64,000 nt of DNA from Xanthoparmelia taractica (lineage: Eukaryota; Ascomycota; Lecanoromycetes; Lecanorales; Parmeliaceae), in assembly GCA_033085395.1 (NCBI GenBank), contig JANQBS010000002.1, forward strand, positions 434,001 through 498,000. The letters are read 5' to 3'. The notes beneath the pieces are model-generated. The model saw only the letters and a program-made list of their open reading frames with translations. It was not told the DNA's origin and did not search any database. The position numbers and the translations under genes were made by a program. Positions 47,257 through 59,059 of the stretch are shown here, piece by piece; the stretch's first letter is position 1, and every line of letters starts with the position of its first letter.

Positions 47257-47295
47257 CATAACCATAACCATAACCATAACCACAACCACAACCAC
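47257..47295. repeat. Hexamer repeat (CATAAC)4 (CACAAC)2
   Basis: Four copies of CATAAC followed by two of CACAAC and a partial copy. It is close to the 3' end of the acidic hypothetical gene, possibly in its 3' UTR. It is not the fungal telomere repeat (TTAGGG). Confidence 0.9.
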
Positions 47296-47395
47296 GCATG
47301 TTCAGAAAACCACAGCAGCCTCCCCTCTCCCCTTTTCCTTTTCCCTTTCCTCTTCCCATCCCTCAAAAACTCAACCGCACCCTCATCCCCACCAT

Positions 47396-49264
47396 TCAAT
47401 CCTCAGCCCACTCCACATCCTCCAACCCCGTCCCTCCCATCCTTCCATCCTCCTCCTCCTCCTCCTCCTCCTCCTCAAAATCTCGCTCCACATCACTCCA
47501 CGCGTCATCATCTGCAAATGCACTACCGACGTCTTGCCACTCCATTTCTATATCCAAATCTCCCAGCGCCTCGGCCGTCTCTGCAGTTTCAACAGCCACT
47601 TCGTGCCCGTTCTCTTCCTCTCTCCCTCTCGATGCGGGGCTCATATCGCTCTCTCCTGTTTGAGATACGGGCGGTGCAGCCACATTGTTTTCGGACAATT
47701 TAGCAGCAGGCGGATCCTTGCGAACGACAGGAGAGGCACGTCCAACTTTGGCCACGCATTTTTCTATGGTCCGCAATACGGAGGCAGTTGACGGTTCAAT
47801 GGACGAAGGTTCAACCCGACCAGACGCAGTCTCGGGGCTTCCCAAGCGGTCGCCGGAAACTTTGTCGATTGCCTCAATCGCAGCGCGGTAATCACTTGTC
47901 CGAGACGAATCGAGCGGTACTTCATTCCGAGTGTGGCGGGCCTCTTCGTCCGCGCCTTTCGAACGGTCCGGGCTTGCAGTCATCGGCTGCACAGAGGCAG
48001 AGTCATGGCTGGTAGAGCAGTGAATGCCATCCGGTTGTCTGGGCGTCGGGTAACTCCTGGCATACTCATGCCAAAAGCTTTCCCCGCGTTTACGAGCGGC
48101 TTCGGACGCATCTCTGAGGTCCCCGTGCGGCAGCTGCGGCTGAGCCCGAAGAGCCTCATTATCTAAGCCGTCCGCATCAGTCTCGCCAGCTTCGACCTTT
48201 GGCTCCAGGACCTTCTTGACACTAGCAAGCAGCTGCTTGACCGATTCGGTCCTAGTAGCCTCAGACGTTGAACCCGACAAGGAAGCCTTACGCTGCTCTT
48301 CTTCCTTCTTCCGCTCCCTCTCTTCTTTACACCTGCGGTATGCTTCCTGGCAAGCCATCTTGGACTTTAGATGCACCGAAAGCGCCAGATCGGACATTAT
48401 GCTCCGATCCAGGTCAATGTCGTGCGTGATACGAACAGGTCCCGACATCCTCGAGGGTCTTGGGTATAGACTACCAGGCCTTGCAGCAGGAAGCTGGACC
48501 TTCCCTTGCTCATGCGTCTGTTGCGTGGGCTTTCCTCGTCCGGCCTCCTGCATAGCTCGAGCGTTCAACAACACATCATTGGTACCCTGCGGTACCCAAT
48601 GAGCACAGACCGGAGTCTCCCTTTGCCGCTTTTCGGCTTTTGATTGTTCATGCGTCTGTTTAACAGGTCTTACAATCGGAACGTAAGCTCGTGAGAAGAG
48701 ACGATCCGTGGGATCTGGTTCCAGAGGTGGGAGTGTTGTATACGATGCTGGACTCTCCCTATGGTATTTCTGGGCATCAAGCTCCACTCTTGCCACTCTC
48801 CTTTTCCACTCAGCAGTCTGAAATTCGAGAAACTCACTCTGCTCGCGCCTCGTCCTTAGGCTCCGTTGCTCCTCGTGGCCATCAACTGCGGGATTCACGG
48901 GATGTGGTCCGGGCTTTGGTTGCGAATGTTGGATAATTCCTCCAGGCCGCTGTCCATGGGTGCTGTTCTTCCCATAATCTACCTTTGCTACGGGGATACT
49001 GCACTGATTTGGTAGGGTGAAAGCGCGATTTCTCACTGGGCGAACCTGTTCAACCCTGGCCCATCTACCGTTTGCCTCTCGTGCAAGAGCTTTATGTCTG
49101 TAATATTCTTCGAGTTCAGATGCAGACAGTGGCCCTGAGCGGAACTCGAGCGCTCTGAAGCAGTCATTTATACCCTCTTCCTGGCCGTTCAAACGTAAGC
49201 GATCCAGGTAGACTTGACCGGTAGTAGGTTTGTATGGCGTCTGGTGAGAGCAGTAACGATCCAT
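47396..49264 (-). CDS. Large acidic hypothetical protein (622 aa)
   Basis: A single-exon frame from ATG 49264 (MDRYCSHQTPYKPTTGQVYL). It is hydrophilic throughout, with no signal peptide or membrane helix. A Glu/Arg/Lys-rich segment around residues 300-340 (EAYRRCKEERERKKEEEQRK) is likely a coiled coil. Upstream lie two similar THEQSKAEKRQ/THEQGKVQL stretches. The C-terminus is strongly acidic, with WQDVGSAFADDDAWSDVERD followed by nine consecutive Glu encoded by a (CTC)n tract on the plus strand. A Trp-containing block, GESFWHEYARSYPTP, sits near residue 410. Length and codon use support a real gene. I recognise no family. The acidic tail could bind histones or other basic partners, which is speculation. 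Confidence 0.7.
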   Translation of the reverse strand: MDRYCSHQTPYKPTTGQVYLDRLRLNGQEEGINDCFRALEFRSGPLSASELEEYYRHKALAREANGRWARVEQVRPVRNRAFTLPNQCSIPVAKVDYGKNSTHGQRPGGIIQHSQPKPGPHPVNPAVDGHEEQRSLRTRREQSEFLEFQTAEWKRRVARVELDAQKYHRESPASYTTLPPLEPDPTDRLFSRAYVPIVRPVKQTHEQSKAEKRQRETPVCAHWVPQGTNDVLLNARAMQEAGRGKPTQQTHEQGKVQLPAARPGSLYPRPSRMSGPVRITHDIDLDRSIMSDLALSVHLKSKMACQEAYRRCKEERERKKEEEQRKASLSGSTSEATRTESVKQLLASVKKVLEPKVEAGETDADGLDNEALRAQPQLPHGDLRDASEAARKRGESFWHEYARSYPTPRQPDGIHCSTSHDSASVQPMTASPDRSKGADEEARHTRNEVPLDSSRTSDYRAAIEAIDKVSGDRLGSPETASGRVEPSSIEPSTASVLRTIEKCVAKVGRASPVVRKDPPAAKLSENNVAAPPVSQTGESDMSPASRGREEENGHEVAVETAETAEALGDLDIEMEWQDVGSAFADDDAWSDVERDFEEEEEEEEEDGRMGGTGLEDVEWAED

Positions 49265-49838
49265 GACTGCAATTGAAGATGTCGGTTGATGCTTGATCAG
49301 GCTGATTGGGCTAGGTATGTGGAAATATTTTGCAGATCCCAAAGCTTACGGTTGCGGTCTGTTGCACTTTCGAGGGTGATCTGACGGTGGAAGGAGGGGG
49401 AAGCTGCAGCTTTTGAGCGGAGGAAGGAGGAAGTAAAATTTTTGGGAGCGCCAGGTGGAAAAGCCCATTGTCCTAAAGAAGTCAGTTGGGCAAAGCCCGC
49501 ATATTGCCTCAAAAATTAAACTTGGTCATGAATCTGTCCAATCCACACGCCACTCAACTTTAATATGACTACACAACAATCTCATGTGGAGACCACGTGA
49601 TCGTTCATAGACATGCGAGTATGTCAAGGCGGTTAGGTGTTAGTCAGGCGTTAACCGCGGCGTAAGCCCGAGGGCCAGAACACGCCGGGCTTATCAATAG
49701 CATTACTATGGCATGAATGTGTACTTTCAGAAAGGAAGTGGTCACACAAGAGACATGTGTAGGCGTAGATAGGGAAGTCTGTAAATTCATATATGCGGAG
49801 AGGCCAAGGAGGTCCAGTCATCAAATGCGCCTCCATAC
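49265..49838. other. Spacer between acidic hypothetical and amine oxidase genes
   Basis: 574 bp. The region just upstream of 49264 (RC reading CATCAACCGACATCTTCAAT) is the promoter or leader of the hypothetical gene, and the rest is the 3' end of the amine oxidase. Nothing else was seen. Confidence 0.35.
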
Positions 49839-51825
49839 CTAAAAGCCGTTCGTTTGAAAGCTTGTGACCTCCCATCCGTTTTCAATGTCATACTCACCAG
49901 GTGGCGTTGTTCCGTGTAGCACTTCATAATGGACCTCGCCTGTGCAGTTGCCCTTCAAGCAATTAGCAATCTCCATCCCTACAGCCTGGCCCTCAAACCA
50001 GGCCCCTTGCAGAAAGCCGAAGTACTCCGCACTGGTTGCTTCACCAGCGAAATAAAGTCGGCCAACGTTCGCTCTAAGGTTCTCGTGCATTTCTAGAGTC
50101 GTTCCAATAGGCCAGTTAGTGTAGCTACCATAGGCCCATGGCTCCAAGCTCCAACGTGGATACATGAATGCTATCGGTTCGGGGACATTTTCAGCGCCGA
50201 ACATTTTCCGCAGCACATCCAAGACTTGAGCCTTTGTAGTCGAATCGTCCTGATTCTCTACTACATAGCTTTGGTCCTGCACGACGGTCACGAAAATGAT
50301 ACCTGATCCTGGAAGGAAGCCCGGACCATCTAGGGATTGCCAGATAGGGTAATAGCCACGCTCGTTAGGGTCGGCATAAAGAAAATATTGGTACGATGTG
50401 TTCCAGAATACTTTATCGGGAGGGAACTGCAGGAAGATCTTGGTATACGTAGCTATTGAAAAGGTCTCAATACCCAACTGTTTCCAGGAGGGAAAGGCCG
50501 GAGAGAATGTCACAGCATCATTCTGTAGGACGCCAAGGCTACTTTCGTTACTAAGTGTCCAAGAATGACAGAGGGTATTGGCACCTACGAGAATGTGCAA
50601 ATCGCGTAGTCAGCCTCGACACAACTTCCGTCTTTGTTGTACACCGTAACACTGTTGTTGCTGTAGGACACGTTCGTGACGATCGTATTGAGCAAGAGTC
50701 TTGAGTCATTCGCGATCAAGAATGTCGATGCTTCGTCTCGAATGATGACATTGAAGCCGCGGGAATCGAAGACATAGTTGTCCTCATCCGAGTATTGGTA
50801 CCAAGTGGCGTTCTGAGACGGATCAGCTAGCGTAGAAGGTCTTGGAACTACATAAGCTCACGGAATTGACTATAGCAAATTCTTGAGAGCTCAGTTCCTG
50901 GCTTTGATCAGCTCTCTAATCTCAGCAGACACGTCGAATCTACCCTACCGGACTTTCGGCAGACTCAAAGTCAAACTCCCACCATTCGACTGCTTGGGCT
51001 TCCATATCATTACCCGGTTTCCAGCCTGCAAGGCTTAGTCCAGATCGAAAACTACGATCTTGTAGGTTATCGCTCAGGATGTATCCCGCATCCTGCTCCA
51101 ATGTCGAATATGGATCACCCTGATAATCATCAATTAGATATGTAAAATCTACGGCTCCGTTCTGGTTGAATGTCTCGATCGAGGAATAATTGGAATAGCT
51201 GGGAACGTCAGCTTTGATCGGAAGAAGATTTTGCAATGCGAGACCAACGTGTTCGTTAGGTTCGAAAGCTCGGCCTATCATTCTGCTTTAGCTCGGACGG
51301 TTCTCTACAGCATGATCCCAACGACAACATACCAATCTCCATATGGGATTGACCGGGCCCCCAGGTGTGGAAATGCCTTGAACCTATGGCAAGGCGGTTT
51401 AGTAAGCCTACCATACCACTTCTCTTTATCATTCACCATACCCAATTGGCTCCCAATTCCACGGTATAGGAATTATTTTTTGCGCCAAACGTAGTATGAA
51501 GTACCCTTCCACCGATGACGCTATTGTATTCCAAAATCAAGAAGTCGGTCACAGAGGCGTTGGAGAGAGCTTGCTTTTGGGCATCAGTGCAAGCATAGCG
51601 GCTTTGTATGGATTGAGAGGTACGTACCGCAGCGGTTATTCCCGCTGTGCCTGCACCACTGTGGATAAAAGAGTCAGCATCGATTGCAATTGGACAGGGT
51701 CACTGGACTCACAGAATGGCAACCTTGGTCTTCTGGCACGTACCGTTACGCCTATGCAACGGCGAGCCATTGACGGATCCGAGAGCCAAACAAGCACAGA
51801 GAATGCTCAGAGCTTTGATCTGCAT
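49839..51825 (-). CDS. Secreted flavin-containing amine oxidase (polyamine oxidase-like)
   Basis: The start ATG 51825 gives the signal peptide MQIKALSILCACLALGSVNG. Exons read in order: 51825-51713, 51658-51628, 51573-51442, 51383-51333, 51274-51249, 51198 to about 50949, a small exon ending 50862, 50812-50589 and 50538-49839. The FAD dinucleotide motif is VAILGAGTAGITAA, split by an intron. Next come LEYNSVIGGRVLHTTFG, VELGANWVQGISTPGGPVNP, and the C-terminal FAD block GRLYFAGEATSAEYFGFLQG. Several N-glycosylation sequons (NGT, NNS, NAT, NCT) fit secretion. Such enzymes oxidise polyamines or other amines, releasing hydrogen peroxide. One junction near 50949-50915 is uncertain: either a very short intron (33 nt), a 42-nt intron with a GTCCGG donor, or a real TAG at 50940-50942. 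Confidence 0.8.
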
Positions 51826-54800
51826 GGCGAAGTTTGTCAGTTGATCGCGAAGTGCTGCAGACTGCTGGGAGCCTTTGAAGTATCACGCACCGCCCGCCAC
51901 TCCCCTCATCCTCATGGCTCTTCATGCAGGGTAGCTTTACTGCTATTTGCAATTGGTCCGAACAGCAGCGCTGTGCTATCTATGTGTGTCGAAAAAGGAA
52001 GGTGTTCTCGACATCTTGGCATTGGACTAATAAGATGGGGGCGTGGGGGCTATAAGTACCTCGCGTACCTATTCGAGAAAGCTTGGCAATCCGGAAAGGG
52101 ACATAATGAGGTCAGAAGATACAGTCAATACCAAAGACGAGCCATTCAATGACCTCTCTGGAAAGGAGCACCTCGGACGAGACTGCAAGATATACGGACA
52201 TAAGTGAATCCAATGCAGGCAGATTCTCTACGCTAGTAGAGTGTACACATGTTTACGTACTCTCTCCGAGTCTTGCAGTCGCCTTATCACCCTACAGAGA
52301 ATTCAATAGAGCATCCTCATGAGCTTTTGCATTACAGTGAGCCTGCACCGACTCGGGGAATAGCGGAGGAGTCACTTCCACACCATCCGAAGACCGACTC
52401 GTCCAGACCGCCCACCTTCCTTGATAAAACTAAGCACCTTGTTTGATATCCTATTAAAATCCACTGATATTGCCACTGCCGAGGTAGTAGATGCGGCATC
52501 CGCCCGTCTGGGAAGGTTTTGATGAGCACATGACATGATGGGGGTGGCGAGAGCGGAGAATCGACGCGCGGAGCGACCGACAAGTATATATGAAAGTCGC
52601 AATCGGGAAAATCAGTAATCGTAAATGAATGTCAGAGCTGAGTTGTATCAGCTTTTCGTTGCAAGTTATTGACCCTTCGCTCATATAATTGAGTCCTAAT
52701 GAGCACTCAACCGGCGCAGAGGGATCAAGCTCCCCGCTCGTGTAAAGTCTGTGTCATGGTCCCCTAATATATTTGAGCATTCATGGCGACCTTTTCGTGG
52801 AGTTGAGCCAAGACTCCATTATTAAGTGGATTGTTATTACGCTTTTCTCGGACGAGTCAAAGCCACAAAGCCTGCCGAAATCATCTCCGCTGAGAACATC
52901 GATGGTACACCCTACCTAGCTCGAGCACCAAATTATAATAGAGTGAGGCAGAATTTGTAATCATACAAATCCCGTCGAGAAAAGTCAGACTTTGGCTATT
53001 CAGATCGTGAAACAAGAGTAATACGAGAACACGCGTATGAACGGACAACAAGCGATGACACAGGATTATTGAGGAGGAAGGAAAGAGGGATTGCCGCCGG
53101 CTTCCCCCAGATGATGAAAAGATGACCGCGCATCCTGCTCTTCCTTGTCATGAATCGAGGCGTAAGCGGTGGGCAGTACGTACCTAAAGTATTCCTTCAG
53201 CATTTGTAAAACAGCTCCAAGTTGGGAAAGTTTCTCGAATTTCCAATCATAGAGCCAATGCCCCTACAGGAGAAACAGTAGTAGATTTCATCTCATCGCG
53301 TAACGCAGTCTCACCTTTTTGCGGCTGACGCATTCCTGCAGAGCTGCAAGCCATGAGATGACGGCGCTGCGATAAAACAATACCGTCAAAGCCAACGTCG
53401 GAAATAATTCAAGATGCGAAAGTAAAGTAAGGTAAGCATCAAAGATAGAATGCGTCAGAGCGCCGGTAGAAGTACGAGGTAGAATAATGTAAAGTAAGCA
53501 GGTAAGAAGTAAGAATTGGAAGAAAAAGCTTTGAGCGACTAAAGCATCATCCCGCCTCCAAACCAAAAAGACTTTCGTTTCGAAACACAACACTCTCTCC
53601 CACACCCCCTTTCCCCGAAGTCTTCCATCAACCAATCGCTTCCATTCCCTTTTCTTACCTTCTAAACTACCTTACTTAACCAACACTCTTCACTATCTAA
53701 TCAATCTAACCATCGCTTGTGGCTGAGCACCCCTTCTTCCTGTCTCTAACACCCCCCCCCCCCCCAACCCCGGTGGTGGGAGATTAAAAGAAAATTAAAG
53801 GCCACCACACCACAAGGCTGTGTGCGAACGCACTATAATAATAATAATCACCAATAGGTAACACCGATCAGGTCATACCTAGTACTTTAGGGAATTTCAA
53901 CTCCGTGTAAGAGGATTGTTTGAGACGGATGTTGATCCCAAGGGATTTTTTTAAACATCGCTCTAAGCCGAAGGATGCGACACCACATGGTACGTGCATA
54001 CAGCAACAATGGGTCCGAAAAGGGTCGCATCCCATCAATCAACCGGGGCGCAACCAGGTCGCATCCAGCCGATGCAAAGATTGGGGTATGATTCGGGCTG
54101 CATGACGTGGCATCGAACTGCGTCGATATTTGCTCTTTGGGCATATAATGCGATCGTGGAACCGTCAGCCTCGCCCAAAAATCTGCGGTCGACTAGATTT
54201 AGATGTGATAATGCTGTTACACATCTATCTCATTCCTGATTGTGGAGGCCCGGCCTGCGGCGGTGTGGGTCTCGTTTTGGACTTTTCGCCTGAGGCTCTT
54301 CTTCAGCTGAGCGCCTCCAAAGCTTATTCTAAAGGACCTTTTTTTTTCTGGTGGGCTCCTGCGGAGATTCGCTGATTCAGCACAACGACGCTGAGATGAC
54401 CAAGACCGCTGCACAAGTACAACCGTACAACGGCAGGCCAGAACCGTCAAGGATGACGAATGAGACGCTGACGCCTACGCCTGCGACACTATCGAGATAG
54501 AGATTGCCTTTCCCCAAAAGAGTGCTCCGCAGCACTCGGCGACAAATCAAAATGTCACAACATCTGTCGTTAAATCGGTCCGAATAGCAACGCAGTATGT
54601 ACGATCATTATGACAATTCACTCATGATATTTCAGACCGCGACGCTGGCGAGACAAAGCTACCCAAAAAAGACTCGTAGAATACGTAAACGAATAGAACA
54701 ATGGTATCATCGTAAGCAGAAACTCGCCGACCGCTTGCCGGCAATAGGCAATAACACCGGCGGGCGATCTATGTTCGTTAAATCCAATCTCTTTATACGC

Positions 54801-54982
54801 CGATGACTCTTTCTTTTCTCAGCTGATTCCGCTATCTCTTGTGCCGCCATGTGCGCTGCCGTGGTGAGGTGGCACGTTCGCTAACCGTGAGATGACGGAT
54901 CATCATAGCTTACTGAACCTCAGAACCTGCCAAAGATTGCGTGGTCCACAATAGTCCCGATGTGGCTGCCACGGAGCTCCCC
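51826..54982. other. 3.2-kb gene-free stretch
   Basis: This stretch holds the promoter of the amine oxidase at its left end and otherwise no gene I can support. Minus-strand frames at 53288-53635 and 53887-54450 lack motifs and starts. A C-run of about 14 is near 53752-53765 and a TAATAATAATAA tract near 53836-53847. It may contain unannotated regulatory or decayed sequence. Confidence 0.35.
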
Positions 54983-56138
54983 TCACAGCGTTTGCCTCGG
55001 GCTGTGAGCAAACTGCGTCTGCCTGGGACTGTGACTATGACTCAACGACTCCACGGGGCTTGTGGCGTCCCATAGGTCCTGGAGGAAGTTGGAGTGGGTC
55101 GGGAAAGGCCCCCGTCCTGGATGTATCTCTTCCCATTTCCGAGCGCAGTACTTGGCAGGCCAGCGTTCTGAGGCGCCAAAGTCCAACATCTGATCACCCC
55201 GGAGACATTAGCATGGGCTTCATCTCACAAAAGCGGGACGTGTGAACGGCGTGCGAGGGATTCAAATAATCCGAGAGCAAGATTTCCGCTATCGCAGAAT
55301 GAGGGGAGATGGGCTTACCTTTGCGGCGATGATATCGAATTGAAACTTTTCCCAGTAATCGTATGCTTGTTCGAGGGCTTGAACCTGTGTCTCAGGATCA
55401 GATCATCATCATGGAGGGACGTAAAAAAAGAGATTAGATGTGCCTGCATACATCGGTTTCCGTCCAGGTCCTCATACGCTCGCGCAGCCTTTTGAAACGC
55501 ATCTGCAGCGCAGGCACCTGGTAAGACTTGCCAAGATCGGTCTGGAAGCGCACTGCAATATCCTTCCAAGGCAGATTTTCCTCTTCTTTCAGCTTGAGGA
55601 GCAGTTGCTCTTCTTCATTCAGCTCAACAGGGCCTGCTTGTGAAGGGGCGCGCTTTCGCTTTCTCTGGCCGTATTCGGAGTATTCTTCGTCTTCTCGCAT
55701 ACGCTTAAGAGTCTGCATCTGTCGGAGACCAACGGGGTCTGGGGCTATTGGTACTGGTACGTGCCGGCCTGGCGAAGCACCAAGGCTGGATGCTGGGTAG
55801 TCTCCACCGTAGTACGGGTTTGGCGTCTTGGTAGAAGGTAGCGGTTGTGGTGACATAGAGAACATTGGGGGTGCATAGTCCTCATTCTTGATGCGGAACG
55901 GGTTCTCTGTAAAAAGTAGATCCTCCACATTCGGGCCAAATGTGCTCGGACTGCTCTTCGGCCGCGAGAAGGGTACTACGTGTGATGGGTGGGTGATGGA
56001 GATTGGTGGTGGTATGTGAGGAGCTGATGAGTATGGCGTGTTATCGAACTCATGTGGGTTCAAAGGTAACTGTGTTGCATAAGTTGAAGATTCAAAGCCA
56101 ACAGAAGGAGGAGACGTACGAGGGGAGTTGGATTCCAT
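54983..56138 (-). CDS. Myb/SANT-like DNA-binding domain protein
   Basis: The spliced product is 319 residues from exons 56138-55452, 55384-55319 and 55189-54983. The first ATG giving an open frame is at 56138 (MESNSPRTSPPSVGFESSTY). The N-terminal 170 residues are Pro/Ser-rich and disordered. A bipartite basic stretch, QRKRKRAPSQAG, looks like a nuclear localisation signal. The C-terminal region has two Myb-like helical repeats: LNEEEQLLLKLKEEENLPWK with DIAVRFQTDLGKSYQVPALQ and MRFKRLRERMRTWTETD, then QALEQAYDYWEKFQFDIIAA and FGASERWPAKYCARKWEEIH. The second repeat is interrupted by both introns, and each join restores the pattern. It is likely a nuclear DNA-binding regulator; targets are unknown. 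Confidence 0.8.
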
Positions 56139-59059
56139 TCCGGCTCTGAGAAGTGGTGGGGATTCATCATCTGGCTTGGGTAAATAACCTCGACGCCGGA
56201 GCTGTAGTACTGATCCAAAGGCATGAAGACTAGGTTGTGGCAACGGTGAATAGCGGCATGTATACGTTAAAAAGAAATCGTGACTCTTATATACGGAATC
56301 TGAAGACCCTTTAAGTTCGTGCGGACGTTATACCACGTGGAAGTTGACTAAATTGAGGGCCAGGTACGAGGATGCAAGGCCAAAGTCATGCAGGTCGTTG
56401 AGTAGCAAAGAAGCAAGCCGGAGCAGAAAGAAGGATAGACTGTAGGACAGATATACGGGTGTAAGCTGTGTGAGAGGAAATTAAATGAGCGTGTGGAATA
56501 CCATGATTATGTTGCTACGGACTGTGCCAGATGCTGCGGACGTTGTCTTTAAGATCATCCTTGAAGCGAGAGATTGATATATGAAAAGAATTTGGGCAAT
56601 CACGGTGAAGTTGAGTTTGGTGGGCTCAGCCTGGTACTGAGCTACTGGTAGCGGTTTCAAATTCTGGGGGAGAATTTAGCGTGGCCTTTTTTATTTTTTT
56701 CTCTGCTGTGCCATAGCTTAAGGCTTGCCCCGAGTGCTGGCCCAAAGGAAGAAGCCATTGGCTCACAGCGAGGCTCGATGAGCAGGGGAAAAGCATGTCA
56801 AAGGAAGTAGCTCAAGGTAGCATAGCGGCAACCCTTCTACAACTGCACGGATGCCACAATCTGTCTCTCCGCACTCTTTAGATTATGGCAGTTGGCTGAA
56901 AGGCCCTTGCATCATTCAATCAAAATAGGCCCCATTTTTAAGCGCGCACAGGCCGGGTGGGAAGGATCAGTCTGAGGATAGCTTGCAGACAAGAAAAAGA
57001 GCCTATCGGCTGTTAGTCTCTTGCTTGCTGAGTGAATTTGTCTCACGAGTCTTCGCACTTTATTTCCTGTAATAATCATCATCATCATCATTACTGTACC
57101 CATCCATGTCAGGAAACTTTCTCAGCAAATACAGAGTCAGGTAGATACTCGTACCTAGGGCGAACCTAGCGGTAATTGTGCATCCTCGTATCCTGGATAT
57201 CTCCCACTCGCCTGCTGATCAGCCGCTGAACCCTACAACCATCTGTAATAGATCATGATTTGATTAATATTGCATATGAGTCAACGCTTCTAAGCATCTG
57301 CTGCCATCTCTCGATTATTACGACATCATAGGAAGAGACATACGAGTCACACCTGGCTTATACCGGCGTGCAATGCTCTAATGTGCAGGTACAATTCTGC
57401 TGACCATACTCGTGGTAGCGTATGCACACATAGGAAATCTCCGCTCATTGGCTCTTTTTTGACCCTCCTTCGCAGATCTATAAGAGAGAGCACTATTTCA
57501 TGCGTGTACATATAGGAGCCGTATTTTTACGATTACCATCACCGGTGAGTACCATAAGATGACGGCTAGACACGTGCTAGAAAGTGGAGAAGGCCGAGAA
57601 GTAAGCGAACGTGCACGAGGATGGGCTTGAAGGATGCAGCATGCATATAGTGCATCAATGGTCACAATCTTAATGGCCCCCGACTCATCCTACCCTCATG
57701 GTAGTAGTTCAGAAGTAGAGCATGCAACTCTGAGGTAAGATCTTCTACCTTATCCAGGGCTAAAAGATGTTACCGTGGTACATTAGTCAGTACATTACCG
57801 GAGTATTTCCGCCTAACCGAGAGCCCGACAACAATTGGAAAAATGGTCCAAAATTAGCTGCATTCGGGTAATTAAGTATCTATTTAAATCCTCCCTTAGA
57901 TAGCGACTAATTTCCTAAAAAAGCAAAAACTGCGAGGGCGTGCCGAAGGATTCCAAACATGGGACGAAAAGACTCAAAAACATCAACTGGCCGAGCAGGT
58001 CAAAGAATCAACCAGCGGCTGAAATACTCGTAGGATGAATAGAGGAATGGGAGGAGGAACAGGCAGTGATCCTACATACTTGCTCCTTCTGCCTCGTTCC
58101 TCCCGGACCAATTAACGGCGCCTCGAACGCTTTACCAAGATACGTCTCACTGCAGAACAAGAAGAGGAATGGATACTGGTAGAAGAAGTTGATGGCTGCG
58201 CTCAATGGCAAGATTCGAAGACGAAGTTGCGAGAACGCTGATACTGAGTATAGTTGAGATGATTGATTTTCTTCTGTCATAAAGTGGTGATGCGTATGCC
58301 TTTTGACTTTCTCGGCTCGGTAAACTCGACCGATCAGCACACTGGCGTTTAGCAGAACGTTTCATCGACCGCTCGAGGCTGTGTTATAAACATCGAAACA
58401 CTGACAAACCCTGTAAATGGGGTAGGATCTTGCCAGCGCATTCGAGGGATCAAGGTACCGGCTACCTCAGCTGCAATAACATCTGAGGCTGTGAGCAAAG
58501 TACTCGGAACTATTGGGCCATTTTGCTCTCTGCCCTACCACTAGCAGACCTCGGTTCTCTATACTGTTGCGAGCCCGTTCACACATGGCAGGGAGACGTA
58601 GATCCTATTTCCGTGCGACCTTTAGCATCTCCAGTAGCCCCCCACAGGCTGCTTCTTTTGGAGGTGGCCCCCATATGGGTCGGTCGACCATTCCAAGGCT
58701 GTGTAACAAGGTCGTACCAATAGACCCCTTGTAGCTTATCATGGCGTTCCATCCATCGTCCATTTTCTTAATCTATCCAAAACATTTCTCAGCCTTTAGA
58801 GACGCAGCTGAGTCCTCCTGCGTGTTGGGGGCCTGGCTCAAGGCTTCAATTAATAATAGGTGTAAGCAAGCGCTGAACGGCATCTATGCTTGGGCGATGC
58901 GCCTTGGGTCCGACCATCCAATCGCTAGGTTTCGGGCTCAGATGTGTGCTTTATCCCCCTTCCATCGGGCATCACCCAGTCTACAAGAAGCCGATTTCCT
59001 GTCAATGATACTGACCCTCCACGCCGCGCGATGAGAATCGTGATTTTCATTCCGTTTTA
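56139..59059. other. 2.9-kb gene-free stretch
   Basis: It contains the promoter of the Myb-like gene (left) and the 3' end of the KDEL-receptor-like gene (right). Minus-strand frames at 58008-58365 and plus-strand frames at 58513-59034 show no recognisable domain. A short ATCATCATCATCATCATT repeat is near 57074-57092. Confidence 0.35.

Noticed and set aside
47257..47295. Telomere-like repeat
   Set aside because: The CATAAC/CACAAC hexamers differ from TTAGGG and sit among other microsatellites inside the contig.
53288..53635. 115-codon minus-strand frame with hydrophobic stretch
   Set aside because: Starts at a non-ATG codon, lacks any motif, and lies in a long gene-free region with homopolymer runs.
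58008..58365. Overlapping minus-strand frames (110 and 72 codons)
   Set aside because: Two frames open over the same DNA with no recognisable domain and no splice partners.
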